Part shown: positions 11,457 through 22,913 of the stretch, piece after piece
Numbering within the stretch: position 1 is the stretch's first letter
How the letters are laid out: each line of letters begins with the position of its first letter
Assembly (NCBI GenBank): GCA_030272585.1
Contig: BSYQ01000006.1
Coordinates: 5,109,001-5,173,000, forward strand
DNA length: 64,000 nt
Reading direction: 5' to 3'
Source of the DNA: Bryopsis sp. KO-2023
Lineage: Eukaryota > Chlorophyta > Ulvophyceae > Bryopsidales > Bryopsidaceae
Notes under the pieces: generated by a model
The model's database searches: none
What the model was told of the DNA's origin: nothing
Seen by the model: the letters and a program-made list of their open reading frames with translations, nothing else
Position numbers and translations under genes: made by a program

Positions 11457-14400
11457 TCACCAATGCCCGAAGGACTCCATGGTGAACCTAAGCCTCCCGT
11501 TTTTGGAGGAATGTTTCTGAGTGATTTTCGACAGGACTCGGCCGAGCGTGTTGGGTCCGCTGTACAGAACCCCGATCGTTTCCCCCGGATGCTTCTTGGG
11601 CAAATCCGAAATCAGCTTGTCCCAGGATGGCCGACCGAAATGAGTCAAAATTTTGCAATCCAGCCCTGTCACCACATCGTGGCCGGTTTCCGAATGCACT
11701 GCAAGTTGGAGAAGCTGCAAAGTCAGACCACAAAAACATATGTCAGACCACAAAAGCATTTGCATTCGAAAAGAAGAACAATCTTGTTCCCCCAAAAAAC
11801 AGAAGTGTGGTGTCGATCAGGCGGGTTTACGCAGGCTGGAATGGGAAAACAAGAAGAGAAGTGATGAAATTTGGGATTTTTCTTGAAAAAGGTAGAAATC
11901 ATGGGGGGTTGGAGGGTTTTGTTGAATGAATCTGGGCGGTAAGGGGAATTGCTGGTGAAGAACGATCAAAGGATGCACTGGGAAAGGCAATCTAGGTCAA
12001 TCTTGCCAACATGGAGCTTGTCTGCAATGCAAATGTGAGTGATATGGATCCTCCAAAACAAGCAATTCAATTCTTGATTGGCAATCCACCTCGAGGGGTA
12101 GTTCCTTTTTCCATACCTTGAACATCATTGTCCTGACATCGTTGGATTGCCGCAGCCCCGTCACATGAACATTGATCTCCAGTCTGTCATGCACATCATC
12201 CTGACTGAGCGCCTCCAACACCCTCCGAAACCACATGACTTCGGCTTGCGATTTCACGCTCCAATGGAAATACACCTTCTTCAATCTTCTCAGCCCGGGG
12301 ACAGAACTGGCCTTCCCTGGCTTGGACGCCATCTTGTGCAGCAGATCGCTCAAAATGGAAGCAAACGGGGTGACCCCGATTCCAGCCCCCACCAACATAA
12401 TGACTCCGTAGTCCTTGAAAGATTGCACGGGGGCTCCGAAGGGTCCATCCAGCTTGAGTTTCAACGGGAGGGGTGGGGGCTCCACCGATCGAACGGGCAG
12501 CAAGTCTTTGATGTGATCCAGGTCAACGGTGAACGAATGCTGGGAAGCTTCCACCAGGTTGGGGCCCGATTCGAAGGAGGGTCCCGTCGTGGCGGTTTGG
12601 AACGGAGAGATGATTTGGTGGGAGGCGGCGGCGGGCTGTTCTCGGACGGGCTCCTCTCTGGGGGGTGGCAGGTTTTCGCTCGGTCGTTTCAGCGTTCTTT
12701 TCGAGTGTTGGATGTCTGTGATCACGTCTGCCAATGACATTTTCTTGGCTCTTCCCCAGGATGGCTGCCTCTGTTGAGAAAACCAGAAGAAAATAACCCA
12801 TTGAAAATCAAAGAAAATTTGTTGAAAGAAAGATAGAATACTACACAGTCGAAGGGACTCGAAGGTTAAACACCCCCCCCCCCCCCCCCTTCCGAAATAT
12901 TCTCAAAAACAATACATTAAAAAACATTAAAAAAAACATAAACATTATTTCCCGCTTAGGAGAGCAGCTGGACATCTCACCGTCATGTTATCAGTAAATC
13001 TGAATCCAGCTGTTTTTTGGCTGAGGTCTTGATTTACTGGGGCCATTGTGAGGGCTCTTCGCATGCCGCTTCTGTTGGTGTCTGATTTGGTAACCCAAGC
13101 ATCAGGGGGCAGCAAGGATTGGGCCCTCTGCCCGTTCAAAGAAGTTTCTTCGAAACCTTGAAATTGGTTGAAGAACTGCTGTTTGTCGGGGATGTCGAAG
13201 GAGAAAGTTTGGGAAAGCATTTCCCTGGGGTGAGCAGAACAGAGTCCCCCAAACGTGGGGTCAGGAAAAAAATACAATAACACTAACTTGATCAAGCCCA
13301 AAAAGAATAAACGATTACATTTTTTATTTTTAATGTAATTGTTTCTTCCCCCCCCAAAAAAAAAATAAAATTATAATAATAATTAATGCGATGCTCAGAA
13401 ATCGACAATAGAAAGAAAAAAAACACCACCCACCCTGTGCCAGAAAAATATGACTTTCGGGAAATATCTGCGTTGAGTTACTTGCATCAGGTTTCCCTTC
13501 CAAAGAAAATAAAAAGGGAAAGGCAGTCCAATTAATTCATTGGAAAAAAAATGAAAAAAAAATGAAAAGGATGAAACTCACTCCGTCCCCGTGTTGCTCC
13601 TGCAAGTGTGGAAACTGGCTTTGGAATCTGCTTCCAAATCCTTTCCACGCTCCTCCTGACACTGACCGTTCTTCTTGGCAGAGAGGAGAGGAATGATTTT
13701 CCTGGCATTTTCTTTCTGATCCAAACCGACCTGCCCGCCACCCCCCCAAAAAAAAATATAATTGAAAAATGAAATAAAAGAAACTAAGAATTTTATTTTT
13801 TTTGTTAAAATTATCTTCTTCGTATTTTGAACTTTTTAAGGGGGGGTTCCTTTTTCCCCCCGATTTTTTTTTCAATATATACAAAAAGGCAGGGGCAAAA
13901 AGAATGAACGAAAACCACAGCATTTTCGACCCCTGCACCCCACCTTGATGTACTCATATTCTTGGAATCGAGTGTAGAGCTCCTCCGTCCAATCCCCTGC
14001 CACTTTGATGTGCATGGTCAAGTGATTGGCGCTGGGTGCCGACGTCAAAGAAAAGGGATGCCATTCGAACTGAGCCACGGCAGGGACGTTGATGAAAACG
14101 TAGTTTCCGGAGCGGTAGTTGAAATTCTTGGGTTTTGAGAGCTTGAGAGCGAGGACTCTGCCGGGAAGGAGCTCAGCGTCCAGCACTTGGACGTCTTTCG
14201 TGGTTCGATAGACCCTGGCCAGACGTTCGAGGAGGTAGATGATGATGGGAATCCCTGTCCAGGTGTGGGGAAAAATATGCATGACTGACTCGCTGATGTG
14301 TGTTTATATATGATGGATGAAACCATCATGGGAAAAAAAAAGAAACAAAAATCACACGGAAGGGAGCCGGTTTGGATTATTATTTTTTATTCTTTCAGAA

Positions 14401-17400
14401 TATGGCGTCACAAGGATTTGATCCCCCGCAGAAAAAAATTCGAAAAAACAAGCAACTTGAAAATATAGCTCATGGCATTCATGTGGATCCACATGATCAG
14501 CCTTCGGCAAAAAAATATACATATTTTTTTGGCACTAAAAAAAACACTTGGTTTCTCAAAGAATCGATTTTTTTTTGTTTTTTAGTTTTTACCTATCCAT
14601 GCCCAAATGTCACTGTAGCCCCACTCGTTTTTCTCGTCAGGGATGTGAGGCATTGGGTGGAAAAGCACCAGCAATAACATCAAACCACTCAAGTGGTGAA
14701 CGTACCAAATCATGTTAAAATTGTTAAGATACTGCAAAAAAAAAGAAAAACAAAAACGCCCTCACAAAGACTCACAAGACTAGACTCACAAGTTAAAAAA
14801 AAAAAAAAGGAAAGAACAACTGTTGATAGAAGAAAAAAAATAGCAACCCACAAAACTTCATTTTTGGAAAGAACAAATGTGATATTACTGATATTTAACA
14901 GATGGGTCAACAATAGGACTAAAAATCTGAAAATTCTGAAAATCCTGCTGGTCATTGGTGGGCGTTCACCTGATGCTACAAACAAAACTAAAACTCTTGA
15001 GCAACCAACAAAACACCAAAAAAAAGGGAAAAAACAAAAAATATTTCAAAAAAAAAACAATCCATCTATAAAAAGCACACACAACGGCTACGAAAATTAC
15101 AATGACCCCCCCCCCCAAAAAAAAAACAAAAAAAAAAAAACAACCCGTTCTTCTCACTTTTCCGATCCTTGTTTTTTGCATCCAAGGGGTCCTTCTGGGC
15201 CAATTGGAAGCGGTGAGGAACACGATGGTGTAAATCACTAACTGAAGAGCTCCGGTCACGGCCACCAGGGAAGTCACCAATTCCCTGTGAGTGGGCTGCC
15301 TCTTGGCCTCCGGGAAAGCGTGGTGAAAAACTTCTTCCATTTTTGGATCCCCCCATCGCTTGACATCGTTCACGTGGCACAGGGAATGGATCCAGGCGAA
15401 AATAAAACCCAGAGTGCCCAGCAACTTGTGGAAATCGATGGAATCGTCGAAAGGGAAAATGTGACGCAGGAACGTCCTCCTGAAAAAAAGCAGGGGGCCA
15501 GCAGAGTATTATTAACACACAGAACAAAAACGTCCCTAAGAAAAAAGGGTTAAAAAATAGACCAGGGAAAGTCTTACGGTCAAGGGAAGAGAAAGTGGTT
15601 CCCGAAGTTCAACTTGATATTTTTCAATCTATAAAACGAGTTGTTGATTGATTATGACCGCATCTCCAAAATTAAAACCTTCCCAACGTAAATGGGCTAT
15701 TTAATAGATTTTGATCTAGAGCTAATTTTTCGTTTTTTGCTTCTTTTTTTTTGTTTGGGGGGGGGTTCAGTTTTCATTCTTCAAGAAAGGAAAGTATACC
15801 TGAGGCGTGTGAGGGTCGATCTGGACACTGGGAACAGAATCAATGCGAAAATGACTTTCAGCATTTGCCCACAGCCTTTGGCCACCGGAAGGGTCCACCC
15901 CATGAGCTCCGATTTATATCCGTCACGATATCGAGAAGCCCTCCACCAAAAGGTGCTAATCAATAACACCACCAACAGAGCAAGGGTGATTATTCTTTGC
16001 CGGTTGTTGACCACTGCCCTCACAGCCTGGACACAGAGGGAAAATTTTCAGATCAACAAATCGCATTGCTCAATGTGCAATAGCCCATGATATTGGGCAA
16101 GAAAATAGAAACCCTGCCATGTTTTTCCTTTCTTTTTCTGAAAAAAAAGGGAGAAAGGGGGGGGGGGGGGGCCTAGCACAGCTATATATAGATGAAGGGC
16201 TGTTGTATTGTGGATGGGTGGGGCAAAACCTTGCTTATAAAAAAAAGGAGAAAAAAAGCTTTAAAAACCAACCTGCAGCACATTCACATGGAGCCATGCG
16301 AAGGGGCTTTGTCGAGGTTCTCTGATCTTGAAGCCCCCAATAGTCAAACCTTGGAGAAGTTCGGGATGCCTGTTGATAATCGTTTTGTAAAAAAAATAAA
16401 CATCACAGATGAACGAGCAACATAATAATGACCTGGCACACGTCTGATTTTTGCTACCCAGTTTCGTGCCCAGTTTTTTTTCAGCTCGCGTTCTTTTTAC
16501 CATTCCCTCCACATCGAATTTCATAATCAGATCAACCCTAACTTTCTGACTTATTGCTTATTCAAACTGTTGACATTCAAACGCAGGATCTCAGTTGATT
16601 TCTATTTTCAGAGTGATGGGGCCATGTCAGACTCATTTATATAGTGGATGGAGAAAGCTGCACAGGGCTTTTGGCCTCAATGGAATGCATTTGAAAAAGA
16701 AACGAACATTGATTGGCTTATCTGATCGGTCAAAATCAGGGAAAAAAAACTTGCCTTGATGTTGCCATAACAAATTCTTCGAACGAAATTTCACCGTTGC
16801 CGTCCAAGTCGAAGGAATCCATGATCGCTTGGGCGAGATGCGATACGAGCTCCGTATCCATGAAAGCATTACTTTCGTGAATGCTTTCCTACACAAGAAG
16901 AAAAAACTCGAAACACTGAACCCCCCCCCCCAAAAAAAAAAAAAAAAAAAAAAAAAAAGAATGAAATAAATAAATCACAGTTTTCCTTTCTGTTTAAAAA
17001 TACTAGACCCCCCCTTTTTTTATATACATTGTTCCTTTCTGTGTCGATCTCTTACTTTTACCTCGATTCGTAATTTTGGTTTTTTTTTTTCTTTAAAATA
17101 TATGACAGGTGGTTTGCTTGAGGCATGTGCATTACTTACTGTCAAGATTCTTGTCAGCTCGTCGATCCCGAGGCCTCCGGTTTTGTCTTGATCGTACAAA
17201 TCGAACATCATTTTGAGTCTGCCCCTAAGGTCTTGGCATTCCAGGTTGAACATAAAAGTCACGAATTCGTCGCATGTGATGGAGCCGCTGTTGTCTTGAT
17301 CGATCGCGCAGAAAAGACTGTTTGCAAAATGGTCAGATCGGATGTCCACCACCTTTTGAAAGAAAGAAAAAAGAAACATAATAGAATGAGTCAAAAAACA

Positions 17401-18249
17401 TAAATGCTTGTTTATTTATTTGAATTGTGTTGATTCTGATTTTTATTTTTTCAGAAAAGTTGAAATAAAATAATTAAATAAACTCAAAAAAGAGTATGAA
17501 TCATGAAACATGACTGTTCGTTAATTTCCTCCATTTTCTTCTCTTTCTTTCTTTATTTTTCTTTATTTGTTCATTTGTTTTTGTTTTTATTATTTTTTGG
17601 GGGGGTGCGGGGCAACAGTTATTCCAAAGTTCTTTCTGAAGCCGCATAACACAAAAAAAACATGAATTACGAATTGAAAATGTTCAATCCCTGCTTGCAC
17701 ACAACGCAGCATTAGACCCACAGAAAAAAAAAAAAAACAACTAAAAAACTAAAAAAATTGAGAAAAAGGGAGGGGCCACACTCACTTTTTTGAACTGCTG
17801 GAAGGTCAAACAGCCTTGAGATCCAGCAACATGACGAAATTGCTTCACGAGCCGCTCCTAATTTTAAAATACACAAAAATAATTTATTCAAAAATGTGTG
17901 TATATATACCTACGGAAGAAGAATTCTATTTCTGAACCCGTAAGGAATAACCCAACCAAACTAAAAGAAGGACTGTGATTGCAATGCAGAATTGAATGGG
18001 GCATTCGATTCTCGGGTGTGTGGTGTGTTTAGATTAAAAAGAGAAAATAGAAAACCTTAAAATTGAAATTGACCACCTCACCATGACAGCCATGCGGGCA
18101 TTGGGGGCAGCCGCCGATGCCATCAAAGCGGTGTGTGCATCCACTGCACTCACGTTCCCCTCTACCCCTAAATTGTTCATTGAAAGCCCCCCTCCAGACC
18201 TCCTCCGTCGTATCATACAAAGCTCTTCGTCTTCTGTTGCCCTAAACAT
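11457..18249 (-). CDS. NADPH oxidase, RBOH/NOX type with N-terminal EF-hands
   Basis: Predicted to move electrons from NADPH through FAD and two hemes to O2, giving superoxide outside the membrane. Thirteen exons join in phase to 995 aa: 18249-18082, 17857-17786, 17352-17140, 16888-16755, 16369-16273, 16026-15800, 15479-15158, 14731-14593, 14254-13944, 13730-13582, 13224-12981, 12770-12117, 11714-11457. EF-hand loops lie near residues 98-109, 134-145 and 178-189. The membrane core follows (about 229-470), with heme-ligand-type histidines in FHKLLGTLGFIFAWIHSLCH and WYVHHL. FAD-site HPFSLTSAP, LKLDGPFGAP, NADPH-site GAGIGVTP and the C-terminal HFGRPSWDKL are all present. About 235 extra residues (562-795), rich in Pro, Ser and Gln, separate the FAD and NADPH lobes. 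The intron after exon 4 has a GC donor. The start at 18249 is the first ATG of the exon; an upstream exon is possible. Confidence 0.9.
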
Positions 18250-20915
18250 AGCGAGAAGAAATCTTTTTCTTTCTTAAAAAATAAGTTAAATTAAATTAAA
18301 AGCAACGAAAATCCAATGGTTCTTGTTTACAGCTGGCATCAAAAAAAAAAATCTCTTTTTTTTTGTTCAGAGAGCATGGAGTCCTCATTTCACTCGTTTT
18401 GCTTGAATTTGCTATGTTGCTGTGCTTGGAGCTTTGAGGGACTCCTCGAAAAAACAAAATGGATTCTTGTTATTAACGCTACCATTTGTCTGTGACTTGT
18501 TTTTTAATTCTTGATTATTTTATTTAATTCGCTAAGAAAATATGGGCAACTGCAAATTTAACTGACTGTCTTTTTTCTCTGAATCTTGGTTTGCGGATCA
18601 TGTGTGGCTTGAGCTATTTAAATTTGAAATCCTTTCTCAAATCAGCAGAATTTTATTTAGTAATAGTAATAGTAATAATAATATATATTTTTTAAACCTA
18701 AACCTCCTTTGGGTGGTGATCCTGCGTTAAAAACAGCACTTTCTTTTCAATTTGGAAAAACTTTTTTTTGAACAGGGCAGCACCCAACAAACCTCATTTA
18801 TTTTTTAGTTATTGTCAACTCGTCGCCGTTTGATAACAAAGGGAACGGAATCACTTGCAAAAAAGAAGTTATGGCCTGGCACGCACGAAAAGAAAATCCG
18901 AAGCGATGCCCAAAAACTAGAAAGAAGTCCGGTCTCTATTCCCCTGACGCAGGAGCTGCGTTCGCTGTCGTTCTTATAGTGTTTTGCGTTTCTCGTTTCG
19001 GAGGTGCGTTACGTCATTGGACAGACAGGTCGCTCCCCAACGAAAGCTTTTCTTTTCGTTGGTACTGCTTTCGCAGCCACGAGACTGGCGAGGTCGCAGA
19101 ACGATCAGGAGGTTTCGTGGAAGACGCCCAATAAGAACTAGATAAAACGAGGTAGCGGAAAGCTCTCTCTTACATTCCTGTTTTTCCTGTTTTCTTTTCA
19201 TTTTGGGGTGGAAATTCTATGGAAACTTGTGCTGCACATTTATGTGCAGCGCACCGGCTCCGGGATCCTCGACACAGCCGTTCTCTATCGGCGAGACAGT
19301 GTCACGCAAACTGAACGACTAGAACACTCTGTTTCTCTGAGCGAAGAACAATTCGCGCGCGCAAACGGATGACAAGTTTTCATAAATACGAACTCGTGAG
19401 TTGCGGCGGGCGCGTGCGCATGGAAACGTGAAACTCGACAAGAATATCGGAGCGGCGCCTGCGGCAGTAGCAACGCACACAGCCCGCACGTTGGCTTGCC
19501 TGAGATAGATAGAGGATGAGAGTGACACCTCAGCGCCTGCTTGTTTTCTTTTGTGTGTGTATCCGCTCGGCTTTGGACACCGTCTCTAAAAACTCCTCCC
19601 CGTCACGACTGTCCCGACCGTCCTTTAAGCATGTGCGCAGAGGTGTTCCTGAAGGGGGCCAAAGCAGGGCTTCACTCGTGAATTGAAACTGAACTCGTCT
19701 CTCTTGGCTGTGTGAAAGTACACGTGGCCCGCAAAAAATCTATCTGGGGTGGGAAATCCGCCCATCGAGAATTATTGCTGAAGCCGCCAAGTCGGAGGTC
19801 GATGTACACAGGTTCCGCAGCCACCCATGCCTTCCGCTACTCATTCGCTTGTGGGCTGTGGAGCGCGGAAACCGTTTCGACGGACGGGAGCTCTTTGTTG
19901 TGCTGCCCCCGTGTGGGAGAGAGTGTTGAGGCATGCACGGATATCACATGTTTCCGATCATGGTTTTGGGACTGCGGTTTTACTCTCGGAGTTACTCTTT
20001 TTTCGGCACTGCACCCTGTTTCTTGCTCGCTTTGCTGTTGGACAAAGACGCCCATGCTTGAAGGCAGTGTGCGTCTGTGCAGGAAGTTTACTAGGCTATC
20101 GGAGCAGTGCTGCTGGTCTCGAGCGCATGCAAAAAACGGCGGCGGTCGTCGTAAAGACGTCACCAGCGAACCACTTACGGAATCGAAGCTGGGAACAAAG
20201 GCCAACACGATTTGAACGATAGAGGTGTTTCTCAGTGATCAAGGGATGGGTCAAGGGTCGAATAACGCATCGCGATCGTTGCTCAAATAGGTGGGGAGAA
20301 CAGTTGGGCTACGACTGATCAAGAGTTTTTGTTGATTGTGCTCAGAATACCAGTTGTGTGTTTCTCCATGCTTTGGGAGGTGAAAGAGTCTGGACTCTTT
20401 CACCTGGACAGCACATTAATCATACAGACTGTGCATACTTGTTGCATGACTACTTTTTGAGACATGGGGCATTTGTTTGATATAGAATCTGAAGGTGTCT
20501 ATTCAACTATAAGTCAGCCCCCCCCCGTCTTCCCTTCCTTCCCTGCTTTTGCTCAGTCATTCTAGTGGTCAGTTTGCATAATGCGCAGTTATCGCTCATT
20601 CACCCAATTCATCACCTCATCTACAGTTACATTCAACACCTCCCCAGCCAAAAACTACACACATACATGTACCTCGCAAAATAGGATGTCTGATAGGACA
20701 ATGCCCAAAGAAAACAAAAAAAGATATTCCGAATCACTATGATTTATCAAAAAGTCGTTTTTGAGAAGAAATTTTTGTTTCAAATCTGAAGGACGTGCTA
20801 GGTCTTGAAAATCACCTGACCCCCCCCCCAAAAAAAAAAAAAAAGAAGCACCAACAGGCATTTCCCAACTCGGGCGTTCGTTCCATTTGATCCTGCTTCT
20901 TCTTTCTTCCCCTTT
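18250..20915. other. Spacer with a CpG-richer block, no gene assigned
   Basis: 18250-18850 is A/T-rich. From about 18870 to 20220 the base composition is more balanced, with many CG dinucleotides, and several overlapping frames are open on both strands (the longest is 167 codons, 19712-20215). None shows a domain. The block could contain the promoter and 5' UTR of the NADPH oxidase gene, which is read away from it. 20220-20915 holds the 3' side of the minus-strand transporter and a C-run/A-run junction near 20820-20844. Confidence 0.35.
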
Positions 20916-22460
20916 TCAATCCTCAGAAATTCGATCTTGTGGTAGACGGCTACCTCCCACCCATGCCAGCCAGATCACCGTCCCGATTATGTAATGCGCC
21001 GACGTCACTCCAAACACCCAAGACCACGAATGAGTTTCCTCCAACAGCCATCCAGTAACATACACCCCGATGAAACCAGCCGCTGTAGCAGCCGTATTTC
21101 CTGCCCCAAACACAGCCCCTGCATGGCTGGGAGCCACGTCCAGATGACTGACACTCACCCCCGCCAGCGTCAGAGCACTGAATCCCAGCCCTATATTGAT
21201 GAGCACCGAACAAGTGGCGGCTGAGCTTGGAACCAGCGGTGAAACAGCCAGCGATAAACAAAACGCGGGACCGATCATTCCTGCTGCCTGAAACAATCTC
21301 CTCACAGATTTGACGCTCCAATTCCTTGCCAGCAATCCGTCTGCCATTGGGCCGGAGGCTAGACCCACCCCTGCCTGCACCATGTAGGGGAGAATCGTAT
21401 ACATTCCCACGTCTTCGACCGGCACCGAGTATTCTTCTTTGAAAAACGTGGGGAGCCAATTGATCAACACATACAGCCCCCAACTGGAGGTGTACTGTGC
21501 TATGCAGATCGCTGCAACGGGCTTCGTTCGCAGCAATGACAATATGCCACGATTCTTGTCCGATTTCCCTTTACTGGCGGGCAGCAGCCCGGTGTACTCC
21601 GAAGAACCTTCCTCTGACTTGACCAGATTATCATCAGCGCTAACTTCAGTTTCATTTCGTTTCCTTTTTGGAGGTTTTGTGGAAACGAGAAACCAAGGGG
21701 GCAGCCACAGAGCAGCAGCCAACCCGAAACTGTAGAAAACCCACTCCCAGCCGTATTCTTTGATGATCCATGGCGACAGACCGAATGCAAAAACAGTGCC
21801 TGCATAGGAAGCCGCCGTAACCACCGCCACCGCTGTCGATTGATAATCTCTCGGCAAGTTGGACGAAATCAATGAGTGAATTGCTGGAAATGCCACCCCC
21901 TCCCCCATCCCCATCAGGACTCGATTAGCCAGCAGAACGCCGAACCCTGCCTTGGCGCATTGGGGGGTAAAGAAAGTGCACACCGACCAAATGATGATTC
22001 CGCCAGACAACACTTGCTTTCCCCCGATTTTATCGGCAATTTGACCCCCGATGATCTGGGTGAGTCCATATCCCAGGAAGAACACCGACAGAATGACCCC
22101 CTTCTCGTCATCATTCCACTGGAAATCTTGTTGCATTTTGAGGATCGCGGTCGAAATGTTGGTTCGATCAGCGTAACTAATCACGACGCTCAGGGTGCAC
22201 CACACCACCAACACGATCCACCCAGCCTTCCAGAACGGTGGCGCCGTTAGCGTTCTGGACGCGATTCTGTCCTCCGTCGATCCTTCCTGCAAATCCAACG
22301 CGTCGTTTGCTTCTGACGAGACATTTGATGGCATGGAAGCCACATGCACGCCACCACGAGTGCGGTTCCCGTGCCAGTGATCGACTCCGTTGGGCGACGA
22401 TGGTGCAATGGCAGTAATATTGCGTGGGTGGGTGGAAGAGCCGGTTGGTCGTGGTGGCAT
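20916..22460 (-). CDS. MFS anion/phosphate transporter, PHT4 (SLC17-like), intronless
   Basis: A single 514-codon frame encodes a 12-helix major facilitator. The family signature after helix 1 is clear: YADRTNISTAILKM, then a helix-2 loop LGYGLTQIIGGQIADKIGGK, which matches the PHT4/SLC17 (anion:cation symporter) pattern better than sugar or peptide MFS families. A central hydrophilic loop (about residues 265-305) separates the two six-helix halves. Plant PHT4 members export or import inorganic phosphate, many at plastid membranes; the 70-residue Ser/Thr/Asn-rich N-terminal extension could be a targeting sequence. The exact substrate cannot be read. It is the only host gene here of this size without introns, which suggests a retrocopy or lineage-specific intron loss. 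It is divergent from the MDP-1 gene. Confidence 0.88.
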   Translation of the reverse strand: MPPRPTGSSTHPRNITAIAPSSPNGVDHWHGNRTRGGVHVASMPSNVSSEANDALDLQEGSTEDRIASRTLTAPPFWKAGWIVLVVWCTLSVVISYADRTNISTAILKMQQDFQWNDDEKGVILSVFFLGYGLTQIIGGQIADKIGGKQVLSGGIIIWSVCTFFTPQCAKAGFGVLLANRVLMGMGEGVAFPAIHSLISSNLPRDYQSTAVAVVTAASYAGTVFAFGLSPWIIKEYGWEWVFYSFGLAAALWLPPWFLVSTKPPKRKRNETEVSADDNLVKSEEGSSEYTGLLPASKGKSDKNRGILSLLRTKPVAAICIAQYTSSWGLYVLINWLPTFFKEEYSVPVEDVGMYTILPYMVQAGVGLASGPMADGLLARNWSVKSVRRLFQAAGMIGPAFCLSLAVSPLVPSSAATCSVLINIGLGFSALTLAGVSVSHLDVAPSHAGAVFGAGNTAATAAGFIGVYVTGWLLEETHSWSWVFGVTSAHYIIGTVIWLAWVGGSRLPQDRISED

Positions 22461-22913
22461 GACCCTGCTGACAATGAATCAATCGCCCAATTTTTTGTCA
22501 ATCCGACATTTCAGAGGAGAAAAGTCGATATGACGTCAGGGCAAGAGGGAAGCCAGCGCACCACAGGGCTCCGGAATATTTCGTTTTCCACGGAAGCCGC
22601 CAGTTGGGGAGCATCCTGCGAAGAAGGGGCAAGAGAGGATGCTTCCTCTACTTTTTCCGTGTCAGATTTTAGGAGCGTCCACCGAGAAACCTCAACGATC
22701 GCAGAAGAACAGCAATCTTTACGTTAGCGTCGGTGATCCAGATTTAATTTCTTATGAAATGGTGCACCCCGACCGGAACTGCCACCCTGACTGATGCCAC
22801 TCACACTCTCCCTAGACCTGTCGCTCTTGCCGGTACACAGCCCCTGCAGACGCCGATTGCCTCGCGATTCGATCAGAGGAACTGCCAAGCCAACAGGAAG
22901 CCGTATATCGGCA
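22461..22913. promoter_or_regulatory. Shared divergent promoter region, transporter / MDP-1
   Basis: About 450 bases separate the start codons of the minus-strand transporter and the plus-strand phosphatase, so both 5' regions must lie here. A TGACGTCA palindrome (bZIP/CRE-type site) is present near 22530. No clear TATA box is seen. If the phosphatase starts at the upstream ATG (22794) the region is shorter. Confidence 0.4.

Noticed and set aside
19712-20222. Overlapping 167- and 131-codon frames
   Set aside because: Several frames on both strands are open at once in CG-richer DNA; no family recognised.
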